Source: Caballeronia jiangsuensis (GTDB taxonomy: Bacteria > Pseudomonadota > Gammaproteobacteria > Burkholderiales > Burkholderiaceae). Taken from it: a stretch of DNA of 64,000 nucleotides. The notes beneath the pieces are model-generated. The model had not been told where the DNA came from. It ran no database searches and was given only the letters and a program-made list of their open reading frames with translations. Position numbers and translations under genes: made by a program. Below, piece by piece: positions 1 through 7,843 of the stretch (positions are counted from its first letter, which is position 1; each line of letters begins with the position of its first letter). Location: positions 1-64,000 of the forward strand of contig JFHF01000033.1 in NCBI GenBank assembly GCA_000648925.1, written 5' to 3'.

Positions 1-699
1 AACATCGCGAAGGACTATTCGCATATCTTCGCGCCAGCGACGGCTTACGGTAAGAACATCGCGCCGCGCATCGCCGCGCATCTCGATGTCGCGCAGATCA
101 GCGATATCACCGCCGTCGATAGCGCCGACACGTTCGAGCGTCCGATCTACGCGGGCAACGCGATCGCCACGGTTCAATCGAGCGACCCGATCAAAGTGAT
201 CACGGTGCGCGCGACGGTTTTCGATCCGGTTGCGGCTGAAGGTGGTAACGCGGCGATTGAAAAAATCGAAGCCGCAGCCGATGCAGGCATCTCGCAGTTC
301 GTCAGTCGTGAAGTGACGAAGCTGGATCGTCCGGAACTGACGAGTGCAAATATCATCGTGTCGGGCGGACGCGGCCTCGGCAGCGGCGAGAACTATACGA
401 AGACGCTGGAACCGCTCGCGGACAAACTCAATGCGGCGCTGGGCGCATCGCGCGCGGCAGTCGATGCTGGCTATGTGCCGAACGATTATCAGGTCGGTCA
501 AACCGGCAAGATCGTCGCGCCGCAACTGTATGTGGCGGTCGGCATCTCGGGCGCGATTCAGCATCTCGCGGGAATGAAGGATTCGAAGGTGATCGTCGCG
601 ATCAACAAAGACCCCGAAGCGCCGATCTTCAGTGTGGCCGATTACGGTCTCGTCGGCGATCTGTTCACGATGGTCCCCGAACTGGTCAACGAACTGTGA
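1..699 (+). CDS. etfA: Electron transfer flavoprotein subunit alpha, 5' end outside window
   Basis: The reading frame is open from base 1 and ends with TGA at 697-699, leaving 232 C-terminal residues of a protein normally about 310 long. The C-terminal FAD-binding domain is complete: SGGRGLGSGENY followed by the ETF-alpha signature around GISGAIQHLAGM, then INKDPEAPIF and the closing DLFTMVPEL. ETF is a soluble alpha/beta heterodimer that carries electrons from acyl-CoA dehydrogenases to ETF-quinone oxidoreductase. The stop codon overlaps the start of the next gene (TGATG), so the two are probably translated together. An acyl-CoA dehydrogenase that could use it lies 3 kb downstream on the other strand. 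Whether this is the housekeeping ETF or a pathway-dedicated copy cannot be told here. Confidence 0.96.
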   Translation, partial: NIAKDYSHIFAPATAYGKNIAPRIAAHLDVAQISDITAVDSADTFERPIYAGNAIATVQSSDPIKVITVRATVFDPVAAEGGNAAIEKIEAAADAGISQFVSREVTKLDRPELTSANIIVSGGRGLGSGENYTKTLEPLADKLNAALGASRAAVDAGYVPNDYQVGQTGKIVAPQLYVAVGISGAIQHLAGMKDSKVIVAINKDPEAPIFSVADYGLVGDLFTMVPELVNEL

Positions 700-1526
700 T
701 GCAAACGCCCGCCAAGTCGCACGCCGATCGATATCGTTCGTTCCTGTTCGTGCCGGGCAATCGCCCTGAGCGTTTCACGAAGGCGCTGGACAGCGGCGCC
801 GACGCGATCATCATCGATCTGGAAGATGCCGTCGCGCCCGCGAGCAAGGACGAGGCGCGTGACGCCGTGGCCGCATGGCTCTCCCCCGAGCGTCACGTGC
901 TGATTCGCGTGAATGCGCGCGATACGCCGTGGTTCGAGCGCGACGCGCAACTGGGCAAGCTGCGCGGCGTGGCGGGCATCGTGTTGCCGAAGGCGGAAAG
1001 CGCCGCGGATATCGTCGCGCTCGTCTCGCGCACGAAGAGCAGAATGCCCGTGTTTCCGTTGATCGAAAGCGCGAAGGGCATGTTCAACGCGCTAGAGATC
1101 GCGAAAGCACCCTACGTGCATCAGTTGATGTTCGGTACGCTCGATTTCTGCGCCGACATGAACATGGCCACCGACGACGATGTTCTCGATCCATTCCGCG
1201 CGAATCTCACGATGATATCGAGGGTCGCGGGCATCGGCGCACCGATCGACGGCGTGACGCCCGCGCTCGACGACGAATGCGCGCTGAAGAACGAAACCCT
1301 CAATGGAAAGCGCCGCGGTTTCGGGGGCAAGCTGTGCATCCATCCGAAGCAGGTTCGAACGGTCAACGCATGTTATGCGCCGAGTGAATCCGAACTCGCT
1401 TGGGCGAAGCGCATACTCGATGCGTTCTCGAATGCGAACGGCGCGGCCATCGCCGTCGATGGGAAAATGGTTGACCGGCCGGTCGTGCTTCGCGCGCAAA
1501 CGATACTCGAAGGCGCGCGCGCATAG
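699..1526 (+). CDS. CitE/HpcH-family CoA-ester lyase (citramalyl-CoA lyase-like)
   Basis: A 275-residue TIM-barrel lyase of the HpcH/HpaI-CitE family. Visible family motifs are the N-terminal SFLFVPGNRPERFTKALDSG, the IDLEDAV segment, RVNARDTPWF (substrate-binding Arg), PLIESAKGM (metal Glu) and FGTLDFCADM (metal Asp). Family members cleave 3-hydroxyacyl-CoA thioesters such as citramalyl-, malyl- or methylmalyl-CoA. Its size and the absence of citrate-lyase partner genes (citD, citF) argue against citrate fermentation. ATG 699 overlaps the etfA stop; GTG 696 is a possible alternative start. With the CoA-transferase and hydratase genes beyond the LysR gene it would complete an itaconate/mesaconate-like route ending in pyruvate plus acetyl-CoA; that assignment is inference. 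Confidence 0.88.
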   Translation: MQTPAKSHADRYRSFLFVPGNRPERFTKALDSGADAIIIDLEDAVAPASKDEARDAVAAWLSPERHVLIRVNARDTPWFERDAQLGKLRGVAGIVLPKAESAADIVALVSRTKSRMPVFPLIESAKGMFNALEIAKAPYVHQLMFGTLDFCADMNMATDDDVLDPFRANLTMISRVAGIGAPIDGVTPALDDECALKNETLNGKRRGFGGKLCIHPKQVRTVNACYAPSESELAWAKRILDAFSNANGAAIAVDGKMVDRPVVLRAQTILEGARA

Positions 1527-1610
1527 TCCATGTGGATCCGCGAGTTATAGAATAGGCGACCGGCGCCGGACATTCACGCGCGCGCCTGTCATCGACTCTC
1601 GCCATTCCAC

Positions 1611-2558
1611 ATGGACGTCCGCCAGCTTCGCTACTTCGTCAGCATCGTCGATTACGGCAGTCTCGGCAAGGCGGCGGAAAAGCTATACGTCGCACAACCT
1701 TCGCTCAGCCAGCAAATGGCGCGGCTCGAAGAAGAACTCGGCGTCACGCTCCTTCTGCGCAGCAATCACGGCGTCACGCCGACCGCCGAAGGCGATGCTC
1801 TCTATCGCCACGCGCGTCTCGTACTGCGGCAGATGGAGCAACTCAAGCAGGAAGTGACCAAGGGCGCGGGCGCCGAATCCGGCACGGTGGCGGTCGGCTT
1901 GCCGACGACGATGGCCTCCGTGCTCGCGGTTCCGCTATTCGAGCGCATCCAGGATCAATACCCCGGCATTCGCCTGCAATTCTTCGAGAGCATGAGCGGC
2001 TATCTGAACGAGCTGCTCGCCAATGGCCGGCTCGATCTCGGCATCCTGTTTCGCGAATCGGACACACCCGGTATCACGGCCTTGCCCGTGCTCGATGAAA
2101 CGCTTTATCTGCTGGGCGATCCGGGCGGCGATATCTCGCCGCGCGCATCGACATGTCCGCTCGCAAAGCTTGCGGGCGTCAAGCTCGTCGCGCCCGGTGC
2201 GTCGAACGGCTTGCGTCTTTTGATCGAGCGCACGTTCGCGAGCGAGAAGGTCGAATTGAATATCGTCGCGGATATCGACTCGTTGCCCGCGCTCTTGCTG
2301 ATCGCGAATTCCGGCCGCGCCTGCACCATTCTTCCTTCATCGGCAATCGCGCAATGGAACGAGGCGCTCTTGCCGAAGATGCGGAGAATCGTCGAGCCGA
2401 CGATCAGGCGGCCAGCCAGCATCTGCTGGCCCAATGGCGCGCCGATGAATTCGGCGACGGTGGCGGTGCGCGAGACGCTTATCGAGTTGATCGCCGAGCA
2501 TATCGAACACGATAGCTGGCAGGGCGTGACGATGCGCAAGCGGGGACCGCAAACCTAG
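1611..2558 (+). CDS. LysR-family transcriptional regulator
   Basis: A 315-residue LysR protein. The N-terminal winged HTH (residues 1-60) begins MDVRQLRYFVSIVDYGSLGK and contains the QPSLSQQMARLEEELG recognition region. Residues from about 90 form the effector-binding domain (GTVAVGLPTTMASVLAVPLF onward). It lies 84 bp after the CitE-like gene on the same strand and converges with the CaiB gene, whose stop codon overlaps this one. The position between the two halves of the suspected C5-dicarboxylate pathway makes it the likely activator, comparable to the regulator of the Pseudomonas itaconate locus. The effector cannot be read from sequence. Confidence 0.93.
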   Translation: MDVRQLRYFVSIVDYGSLGKAAEKLYVAQPSLSQQMARLEEELGVTLLLRSNHGVTPTAEGDALYRHARLVLRQMEQLKQEVTKGAGAESGTVAVGLPTTMASVLAVPLFERIQDQYPGIRLQFFESMSGYLNELLANGRLDLGILFRESDTPGITALPVLDETLYLLGDPGGDISPRASTCPLAKLAGVKLVAPGASNGLRLLIERTFASEKVELNIVADIDSLPALLLIANSGRACTILPSSAIAQWNEALLPKMRRIVEPTIRRPASICWPNGAPMNSATVAVRETLIELIAEHIEHDSWQGVTMRKRGPQT

Positions 2559-3733
2559 ATCGCATTCGCTGCGCGCAAGCGCTCGATGGCTCCATCGTCG
2601 AGACCGAGTTCGCGCAGGACCGCATCGGTGTGCTGGCCGAGCGCGGGCACGGCGTCCATGCGCGGTTCATCGGCGCTGCCGAGTCCCGGCGGATAGAGCG
2701 CGGGAATCGCGCCGGCCGGCGTTTCGACACGCGTCCAGCGGTTCCGCGCTTCGAGCTGTTCGTGCTTCCACACATCGTGCATATCGTTCATGCGCGCATT
2801 GGCGATGCCCGCTTCCTCCAGCCGCTCGATGACTTGCGCGGCGGTCAGTGAAGCGAACGCTTCCACGATGATGTGCGTCAACGCTTCGCGATGCTGCGTG
2901 CGACGGCTGTTCGCGCAAAAGCGTTCGTCGTTTTGAAGCTCGGGCTGGCGAATCACGATCTCGCAGAACTTCTTCCATTCGCGCTCGTTTTGCAGGCCGA
3001 GCATCACGGTCTTGCCGTCGCCCGCCTGGAACGGGCCATAAGGAAAGATCGTCGCGTGCGATGCGCCCGCCTGAGGCGGCGGCGTCTGCCCGTCGATTGC
3101 GTAGTAGAGCGGATAGCTCATCCACTCGACCATGCTTTCGAGCATGGAGATGTCGATACGCTTGCCGCGCCCCGTCTGCCCACGCTCGATGAGCGCCGCG
3201 AGGATGTTGGTGTAGCCATACATGCCGGCGGCGATATCGGCAATCGAGCAACCTGCCTTCGCGGGTTCGCCTTCCGAGCCCGTGATGCTCAGAAAGCCCG
3301 ATTCGCTTTGAATCAGCAGATCGTAGGCTTTCTTGTCGCGCATCGGGCCGTCCGAACCATAGCCCGAGATATCGCACACGATGAGGCGCGGATAACGCGC
3401 CTTCAACGTGTCATAGTCGAGCCCGAGCCGTTGCGTCGCGCCGGGCGCGAGATTCTGCACGAATACATCGGCATCGGAGAGCAGCTTGTGCACGACATCG
3501 AGCGCTTCAGGATGCTTGACGTCGAGCGTCACGCTCTCCTTGGAACGGTTCGTCCACACGAAATGCGATGCGAGCCCCGACACGCGTTCGTCGTAGTTGC
3601 GAGCGAAATCGCCCGTTCCGGGACGCTCGATCTTGATCACGCGCGCGCCCAGATCGGCGAGCTGACGCGTGCAGAAGGGCGCGGCGATCGCATGCTCGAA
3701 CGTGACGACCTTGATGCCTTGCAGTGGACGCAT
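2555..3733 (-). CDS. CaiB/BaiF family (class III) CoA-transferase
   Basis: A 392-residue class III CoA-transferase. It starts MRPLQGIKVVTFEHAIAAPF with the RVIKIERPGTGDFAR nucleotide-binding region typical of the family, and carries the probable catalytic Asp in SIADIAAGMYG. Such enzymes move CoA between carboxylic acids, often from succinyl-CoA. It is the last gene of a three-gene minus-strand operon (hydratase, acyl-CoA dehydrogenase, transferase; 12-bp gap to the dehydrogenase), and its last four bases overlap the end of the LysR gene. By context it probably activates a C5 dicarboxylate such as itaconate, mesaconate or methylsuccinate; formyl-CoA or carnitine transferase activity cannot be excluded from the sequence. 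Confidence 0.93.
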   Translation of the reverse strand: MRPLQGIKVVTFEHAIAAPFCTRQLADLGARVIKIERPGTGDFARNYDERVSGLASHFVWTNRSKESVTLDVKHPEALDVVHKLLSDADVFVQNLAPGATQRLGLDYDTLKARYPRLIVCDISGYGSDGPMRDKKAYDLLIQSESGFLSITGSEGEPAKAGCSIADIAAGMYGYTNILAALIERGQTGRGKRIDISMLESMVEWMSYPLYYAIDGQTPPPQAGASHATIFPYGPFQAGDGKTVMLGLQNEREWKKFCEIVIRQPELQNDERFCANSRRTQHREALTHIIVEAFASLTAAQVIERLEEAGIANARMNDMHDVWKHEQLEARNRWTRVETPAGAIPALYPPGLGSADEPRMDAVPALGQHTDAVLRELGLDDGAIERLRAANAI

Positions 3734-3745
3734 GATCGGCCTCCT

Positions 3746-4909
3746 TCAGAACGAGCGCGGCAAACCGAGGATATGCTCGGCGACGTACGAGAGAATCAGG
3801 TTGGTCGAGATCGGCGCGACCTGATAGAGACGCGTCTCGCGGAACTTGCGCTCGACATCGTATTCCGCCGCGAAGCCGAATCCGCCGTGGAATTGCAGAC
3901 ATGCGTTGGCCGCTTCCCATGAAGCATCGGCGGCGAGGAGCTTCGCCATATTGGCCTGCGCGCCGCAATGCTGGTGGGCATCGAAGAGCTCGCACGCCTT
4001 GAAGCGCATCAGGTTCGCCGCTTCGACATTGACATAGGCGCGCGCAATCGGAAACTGCACGCCCTGATTCTGGCCGATGGGACGCCCGAACACGACGCGA
4101 TCCTTCACATACTGCGAAACCTTGTCGATGAACCAGTAGCCGTCGCCGATGCACTCCGCCGCGATCAGCGTGCGCTCCGCGTTCAGCCCGTCGAGGATGT
4201 ACTTGAAGCCCTTGCCTTCCTCGCCGATCAGATTCTCGGCGGGAATCTCCAGATTGTCGAAGAACAACTCGTTGGTCTCGTGATTCACCATGTTGAGGAT
4301 CGGCTGCACCGTGAGGCCGTGACCGATCGCTTCGCGCAGATCGACGATGAAGATCGACATGCCTTCGCTCTTCTTCTTCACGTCCGCAACGGGCGTGGTG
4401 CGCGCGAGCAGGATCATGAGGTCGGAATGCTGCACGCGCGAGATCCATACCTTCTGACCGTTGATCACATAACGATCGCCCTTCTTCTCGGCGGTCGTCT
4501 TGATCTTGGTCGTATCGGTGCCGGTGGTTGGTTCGGTCACGCCCATCGATTGCAGACGCAGTTCACCCGATGCGATCTTCGGCAGATAGCGCTTCTTCTG
4601 TTCCGCCGAGCCATGACGCAGCAGCGTGCCCATGTTGTACATCTGGCCGTGACACGCGCCCGAGTTGCCGCCCGAGCGATTGATCTCTTCCATGATGACC
4701 GACGCTTCGGTCAGCCCGAGACCCGAGCCGCCGTACTCTTGCGGAATCAGCGCGGCGAGCCAGCCTGCTTTCGTGAGCGCATCGACGAATGCTTCGGGAT
4801 AGCCGCGCGCTTCGTCGATCTTGCGAAAGTATTCACCGGAGAACTGGCCGCAAAGATCGCGCACGGCTTCGCGGATGTCCTGATAAGCGTCGGGAGTGGA
4901 TTCGATCAT
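3746..4909 (-). CDS. Acyl-CoA dehydrogenase family protein
   Basis: A 387-residue FAD-dependent acyl-CoA dehydrogenase. The first signature, GVTEPTTGTDTTKIKTTAEK, and the FAD-binding C-terminal stretch LQFHGGFGFAAEYDVERKF are clear. Where medium- and short-chain enzymes carry their catalytic base (Y-E-G-T-S-E), this protein has VAPISTN, so it belongs to a divergent clade with a different base or a different reaction. It sits between the hydratase (37-bp gap) and the CoA-transferase (12-bp gap) in one operon. Possible roles are oxidation of a saturated C5 dicarboxyl-CoA such as methylsuccinyl-CoA, or an accessory function. The ETF gene at the left edge could take its electrons. Confidence 0.93.
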   Translation of the reverse strand: MIESTPDAYQDIREAVRDLCGQFSGEYFRKIDEARGYPEAFVDALTKAGWLAALIPQEYGGSGLGLTEASVIMEEINRSGGNSGACHGQMYNMGTLLRHGSAEQKKRYLPKIASGELRLQSMGVTEPTTGTDTTKIKTTAEKKGDRYVINGQKVWISRVQHSDLMILLARTTPVADVKKKSEGMSIFIVDLREAIGHGLTVQPILNMVNHETNELFFDNLEIPAENLIGEEGKGFKYILDGLNAERTLIAAECIGDGYWFIDKVSQYVKDRVVFGRPIGQNQGVQFPIARAYVNVEAANLMRFKACELFDAHQHCGAQANMAKLLAADASWEAANACLQFHGGFGFAAEYDVERKFRETRLYQVAPISTNLILSYVAEHILGLPRSF

Positions 4910-4946
4910 GATGTGCTTGGCTATTGGGTTCGTGTCGTCAAACGAG

Positions 4947-5762
4947 TCAGGCGAGCGTGGCGCGCGCAGTCATGCCGAGCCAGCCTTCGTGATCTTTCGA
5001 CCACAGCTCGACGGTCTTGCCGTCCGCCGATGGCTGGCCGCACAGATGCAGCGTATTGCCGGCGAAACACGGACGCTGCGCCTTGAAAGAGAAGTCGATG
5101 ACAGTCGCATCGGGCAACTGGCGGCGCAGCAGATCCATCAGCAGCGTCGCGATGAGCGGCCCATGCACGACGAGGCCCGGATAGCCCTCGACCTGCGTCA
5201 CGTAAGGCTTGTCGTAGTGGATGCGATGCGCGTTGAAGGTCAGCGCCGAATAGCGTAGAAGCAGCGTTTCGTCGGGCACGATATCGCGTTGCCATTGCGC
5301 GTCGCGGGGCGCGGGAGTCGGGGCCGGAGCGGGCGCGCCGGGCGCGGCCGGCTCACGATACACGATGTCGTGCTCTTCCTCGATCGCGGTGACATCGCCG
5401 CAGCAAATGCGATGCCCGACCGTCACGAAACCGAGCTTGCCCGTGCGGCCTTGCTTTTCGCTGACATCGAGAATGGTCGATTCGCGCGTGATGCGTTCAC
5501 CGACGACCACCGGCGCCGGAAAGCGCAGACGCCCGCCCGCCCACATGCGTCGCGGCAGGCCGAGGTCGGGCAGGAAACTGCCTTTCTGCGGATGCCCGTC
5601 TTCCGCGATGAGCGATTGCCTCGCGATCGGCCTGAAGAATATCCAGTGCCACAAGGGCGGAAGCGCGTCGCCTTCGTTCGGCGCGGCATCGTAATCGAGC
5701 GTGGCGGCGAGCGCCGCGACGGAGGTGGGCGCGACGATATCGGCGGCGCTTTCCGTTTGCAT
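4947..5762 (-). CDS. Two-hotdog MaoC/HTD2-type acyl-CoA hydratase (itaconyl/mesaconyl-CoA hydratase-like)
   Basis: A 271-residue protein with two hotdog halves joined by a Pro/Ala-rich linker near residues 150-165 (GAPAPAPTPAPR). The N-terminal half has LPPLWHWIFFRP and GLPRRMWAGGRLRF; the C-terminal half carries the hydratase segment SALTFNAHRIHYDKPYVTQ then GLVVHGPLIA. This layout is that of FAS1-like/HTD2 dehydratases, including mesaconyl-C4-CoA and itaconyl-CoA hydratases. It is the first gene of the minus-strand operon. Hydration of an unsaturated C5-dicarboxyl-CoA to citramalyl-CoA, then cleavage by the CitE-like lyase, is the simplest reading. Substrate is inferred from context only. 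Confidence 0.88.
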   Translation of the reverse strand: MQTESAADIVAPTSVAALAATLDYDAAPNEGDALPPLWHWIFFRPIARQSLIAEDGHPQKGSFLPDLGLPRRMWAGGRLRFPAPVVVGERITRESTILDVSEKQGRTGKLGFVTVGHRICCGDVTAIEEEHDIVYREPAAPGAPAPAPTPAPRDAQWQRDIVPDETLLLRYSALTFNAHRIHYDKPYVTQVEGYPGLVVHGPLIATLLMDLLRRQLPDATVIDFSFKAQRPCFAGNTLHLCGQPSADGKTVELWSKDHEGWLGMTARATLA

Positions 5763-5828
5763 GGTGTCGTCTCCGTTGCTGGACCGGCCAGCGAATCCTG
5801 GTTGGATAAGGGAGACTTTAAGGAAATG

Positions 5829-5843
5829 TTCCGTTGAGTGGAA
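5829..5843. promoter_or_regulatory. Candidate LysR-type operator upstream of the hydratase operon
   Basis: The interrupted palindrome TTCC-GTTGAGT-GGAA contains a T-N11-A core, the general form of LysR binding sites. It lies 67-81 bp upstream of the first codon of the minus-strand hydratase-dehydrogenase-transferase operon, a usual place for an activator site. No binding data; the adjacent LysR protein is the natural candidate. Confidence 0.4.
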
Positions 5844-6010
5844 ATACCAGTTTCATGTGCCGGGCATAGGGCGAACCTATTGCGCCCCGTGCGACGCGAT
5901 CAATGACGCCGGGTCATCAATCCGATAACCGGCAAGTCATTTTTAGCGGATGGTCCACGCCCTAACATGCAATCCATCGCAGGCAGACGAATTGCACAAG
6001 GAGTCGGACC

Positions 6011-6871
6011 ATGTATGTCATCACTGGAATCACAGGGCAAGTCGGCGGGGCGCTGGCAAACGCGCTGTTGAAAGCGGGGAAACCCGTTCGCGCCGTCGTG
6101 CGCGACGAGAAGAAGGGCGCGCTCTGGGCGGCGCGCGGTTGCGAGATCGCCCTCGCCACCATGACCGACGCCGATGCGCTCGCGCACGCCTTCGAAGGCG
6201 CCGAAGCCGTGTTCATTCTTCCGCCGCCGGAATTCGATCCCGCGCCGGGCTTTCCGGAAGCGCGCGAGGTCATCGATACGATCGTCGCGGCCGTGGCGCG
6301 TTCGAAGCCGCGCAGCATCGTGTGTCTGTCGACGATCGGCGCGCAGGCCACGCAGACCAATCTTCTGACGCAGCGCTCGCTGCTGGAAGAAGCGCTTCGC
6401 AAGCAAGCGATCCCGGTCGCGTTTCTGCGTCCGGGCTGGTTCATGGAGAACTGCGCGTGGGATGTCGATTCGGCGCGCAACGAAGGCATCGTTCGATCGT
6501 TTCTGCAACCGCTCGATCGCGCGATTCCGATGATCGCCACCGACGACATCGGCGAACTCGCGGCGAAGCTCATGCAGGAGCGCTGGTCGGGCGTGCGTGT
6601 CGTCGAACTGGAAGGGCCGCGGCGCACGAGCCCGGACGATATTGCCGCCGCCTTCGAGCAAGTGCTCGGCCAGCCGGTGCGTGCGCAGGCGGTTGCACGC
6701 GACACGTGGGAAGCGCTGTTCGTGAGTCAGGGCATGAAGCATCCGACGCCGCGCATTCAGATGCTCGACGGCTTCAACGAAGGCTGGATCGACTTCGAAG
6801 GGGAACGCGAACATATCGTCAAGGGCACGACGCCGCTCGTCGAAGTGATTCGCAAGCTCGTCGCGCGTTGA
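6011..6871 (+). CDS. NmrA-like NAD(P)-binding protein
   Basis: A 286-residue atypical short-chain dehydrogenase of the NmrA/HSCARG type. The Rossmann motif GITGQVGGALANALLKAG lies at the N-terminus, followed by VRAVVRDEKKGALWAARGCE, where NADPH-discriminating Arg residues usually sit. The typical AEAVFILPPPEF and LRPGWFMENCAWD segments of this family are present. There is no catalytic YxxxK. Relatives act as redox sensors or as NADPH:quinone-type reductases. It is transcribed alone, divergently from the hydratase operon across a 248-bp gap, and converges on the MEKHLA gene. Function in this cell is unknown. Confidence 0.88.
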   Translation: MYVITGITGQVGGALANALLKAGKPVRAVVRDEKKGALWAARGCEIALATMTDADALAHAFEGAEAVFILPPPEFDPAPGFPEAREVIDTIVAAVARSKPRSIVCLSTIGAQATQTNLLTQRSLLEEALRKQAIPVAFLRPGWFMENCAWDVDSARNEGIVRSFLQPLDRAIPMIATDDIGELAAKLMQERWSGVRVVELEGPRRTSPDDIAAAFEQVLGQPVRAQAVARDTWEALFVSQGMKHPTPRIQMLDGFNEGWIDFEGEREHIVKGTTPLVEVIRKLVAR

Positions 6872-6881
6872 GCGAAACGTT

Positions 6882-7340
6882 TCAATCGATGTTGCTGACG
6901 TGCGGAATCATCGCCGCCTGTCCGCGATACACGCCATCCCGATCGAACAATTGCCACACGGTCGCGCGTTCGATCCAGAAACGCTCGCCCGATTTCGTGA
7001 CACGAACGCCGCGATAGCCGTCCACATAGCCATCGCGCGTCACCTGTTCGAGAAACGCCTGACGTTCGCTGCGCTCGGGCGCTTCGGCCGACAAACGCGA
7101 CGGCAACGCGGTCAGCTCGTTCCATGTATAGCCGAAGAGACGTTGCGCGCGCAGGTTGCCGTAGACGAACACGGGATCGGCCTGGGTATCGTGCGCGAGG
7201 ATGCCGAAGGGCGCATCTTCGTAAAGCCAGCGCGCGGCGTCGGCGGGCGTCAGTTCTTCATCGGGAACCAGCGGCTTGCCCAGCAGGCGCGCATAGCTTT
7301 CGCCAAGAAGCGTGAAGAAATCGGGATCGGTTGGCTGCAT
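6882..7340 (-). CDS. MEKHLA (PAS-like) domain protein
   Basis: A 152-residue single-domain protein. AFGILAHDTQADPVFVYGN-like spacing (here DAPFGILAHDTQADPVFVYG), LFGYTWNELTALPSR and a final SGERFWIERATVWQL are typical of the MEKHLA domain, a PAS-related fold first noted at the C-terminus of plant HD-ZIP III proteins and also found alone in bacteria. No output domain, membrane segment or signal peptide is present, so it is probably a small cytoplasmic ligand- or redox-sensing protein. It ends 10 bp from the converging NmrA-like gene. Confidence 0.82.
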   Translation of the reverse strand: MQPTDPDFFTLLGESYARLLGKPLVPDEELTPADAARWLYEDAPFGILAHDTQADPVFVYGNLRAQRLFGYTWNELTALPSRLSAEAPERSERQAFLEQVTRDGYVDGYRGVRVTKSGERFWIERATVWQLFDRDGVYRGQAAMIPHVSNID

Positions 7341-7376
7341 CGTGCGGCGTGCCTTGAATGAGCGGAAAACAGCACC

Positions 7377-7757
7377 TTACTCGTTCGCTTCCGTTTGCGC
7401 ACGTTCGAGGTCGGCATGAGCTTCATCGACCTTGTGCTGGCGCTCCGCGATCTTCTTCGCGCTCTTGCCTTCGTCCTTCGCTTTCTGCAGGTCGTGCTCG
7501 CGCTCGGCAAGCTTCTTTTGCGCTTCCGCGACCTTGCGCTGGCTCTCGCTTCGCAGCGACGCATCCGTGCAGTTCGCGTTCAGTCGCGCGAGCGCGGTTT
7601 CCAGTCCATCGACGCGATTTGCGTTGCCATGCGCGCGCGCATATGCAATTTCCTGTTCGATCGAACTGCGCTTCGCATCGCATCCCTTCGATTGAGCCGC
7701 GCAATAGAGGGGACTTGCAATCGAAACGAGCAGCAGTGCCTTGAATGCGAGTTTCAT
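7377..7757 (-). CDS. DUF1090 family secreted coiled-coil protein
   Basis: A 126-residue protein with a signal peptide (MKLAFKALLLVSIASPLYCA) and a mature part made of Glu/Lys/Ala-rich heptads, with two Cys residues in GCDAKRSSIEQEI and LNANCTDASL that may pair. This is the pattern of the DUF1090 family of periplasmic proteins. ATG 7757 was chosen because it gives a clean signal sequence; an upstream in-frame ATG at 7793 would add 12 residues in front of it. No neighbour suggests a role. Confidence 0.82.
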   Translation of the reverse strand: MKLAFKALLLVSIASPLYCAAQSKGCDAKRSSIEQEIAYARAHGNANRVDGLETALARLNANCTDASLRSESQRKVAEAQKKLAEREHDLQKAKDEGKSAKKIAERQHKVDEAHADLERAQTEANE

Positions 7758-7843
7758 GTGTGGCCTCACGAAAGTCCATGCAGGACGATTCATTCGATTT
7801 CGACACAGGATACTTTACAGGCACTGATCGCGCTCGCGGCAAG

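Noticed and set aside
699..1526. Citrate lyase beta subunit of a citrate-fermentation operon
   Set aside because: No citD, citF, citC or citX partners; neighbours are an ETF and C5-dicarboxylate-type genes.
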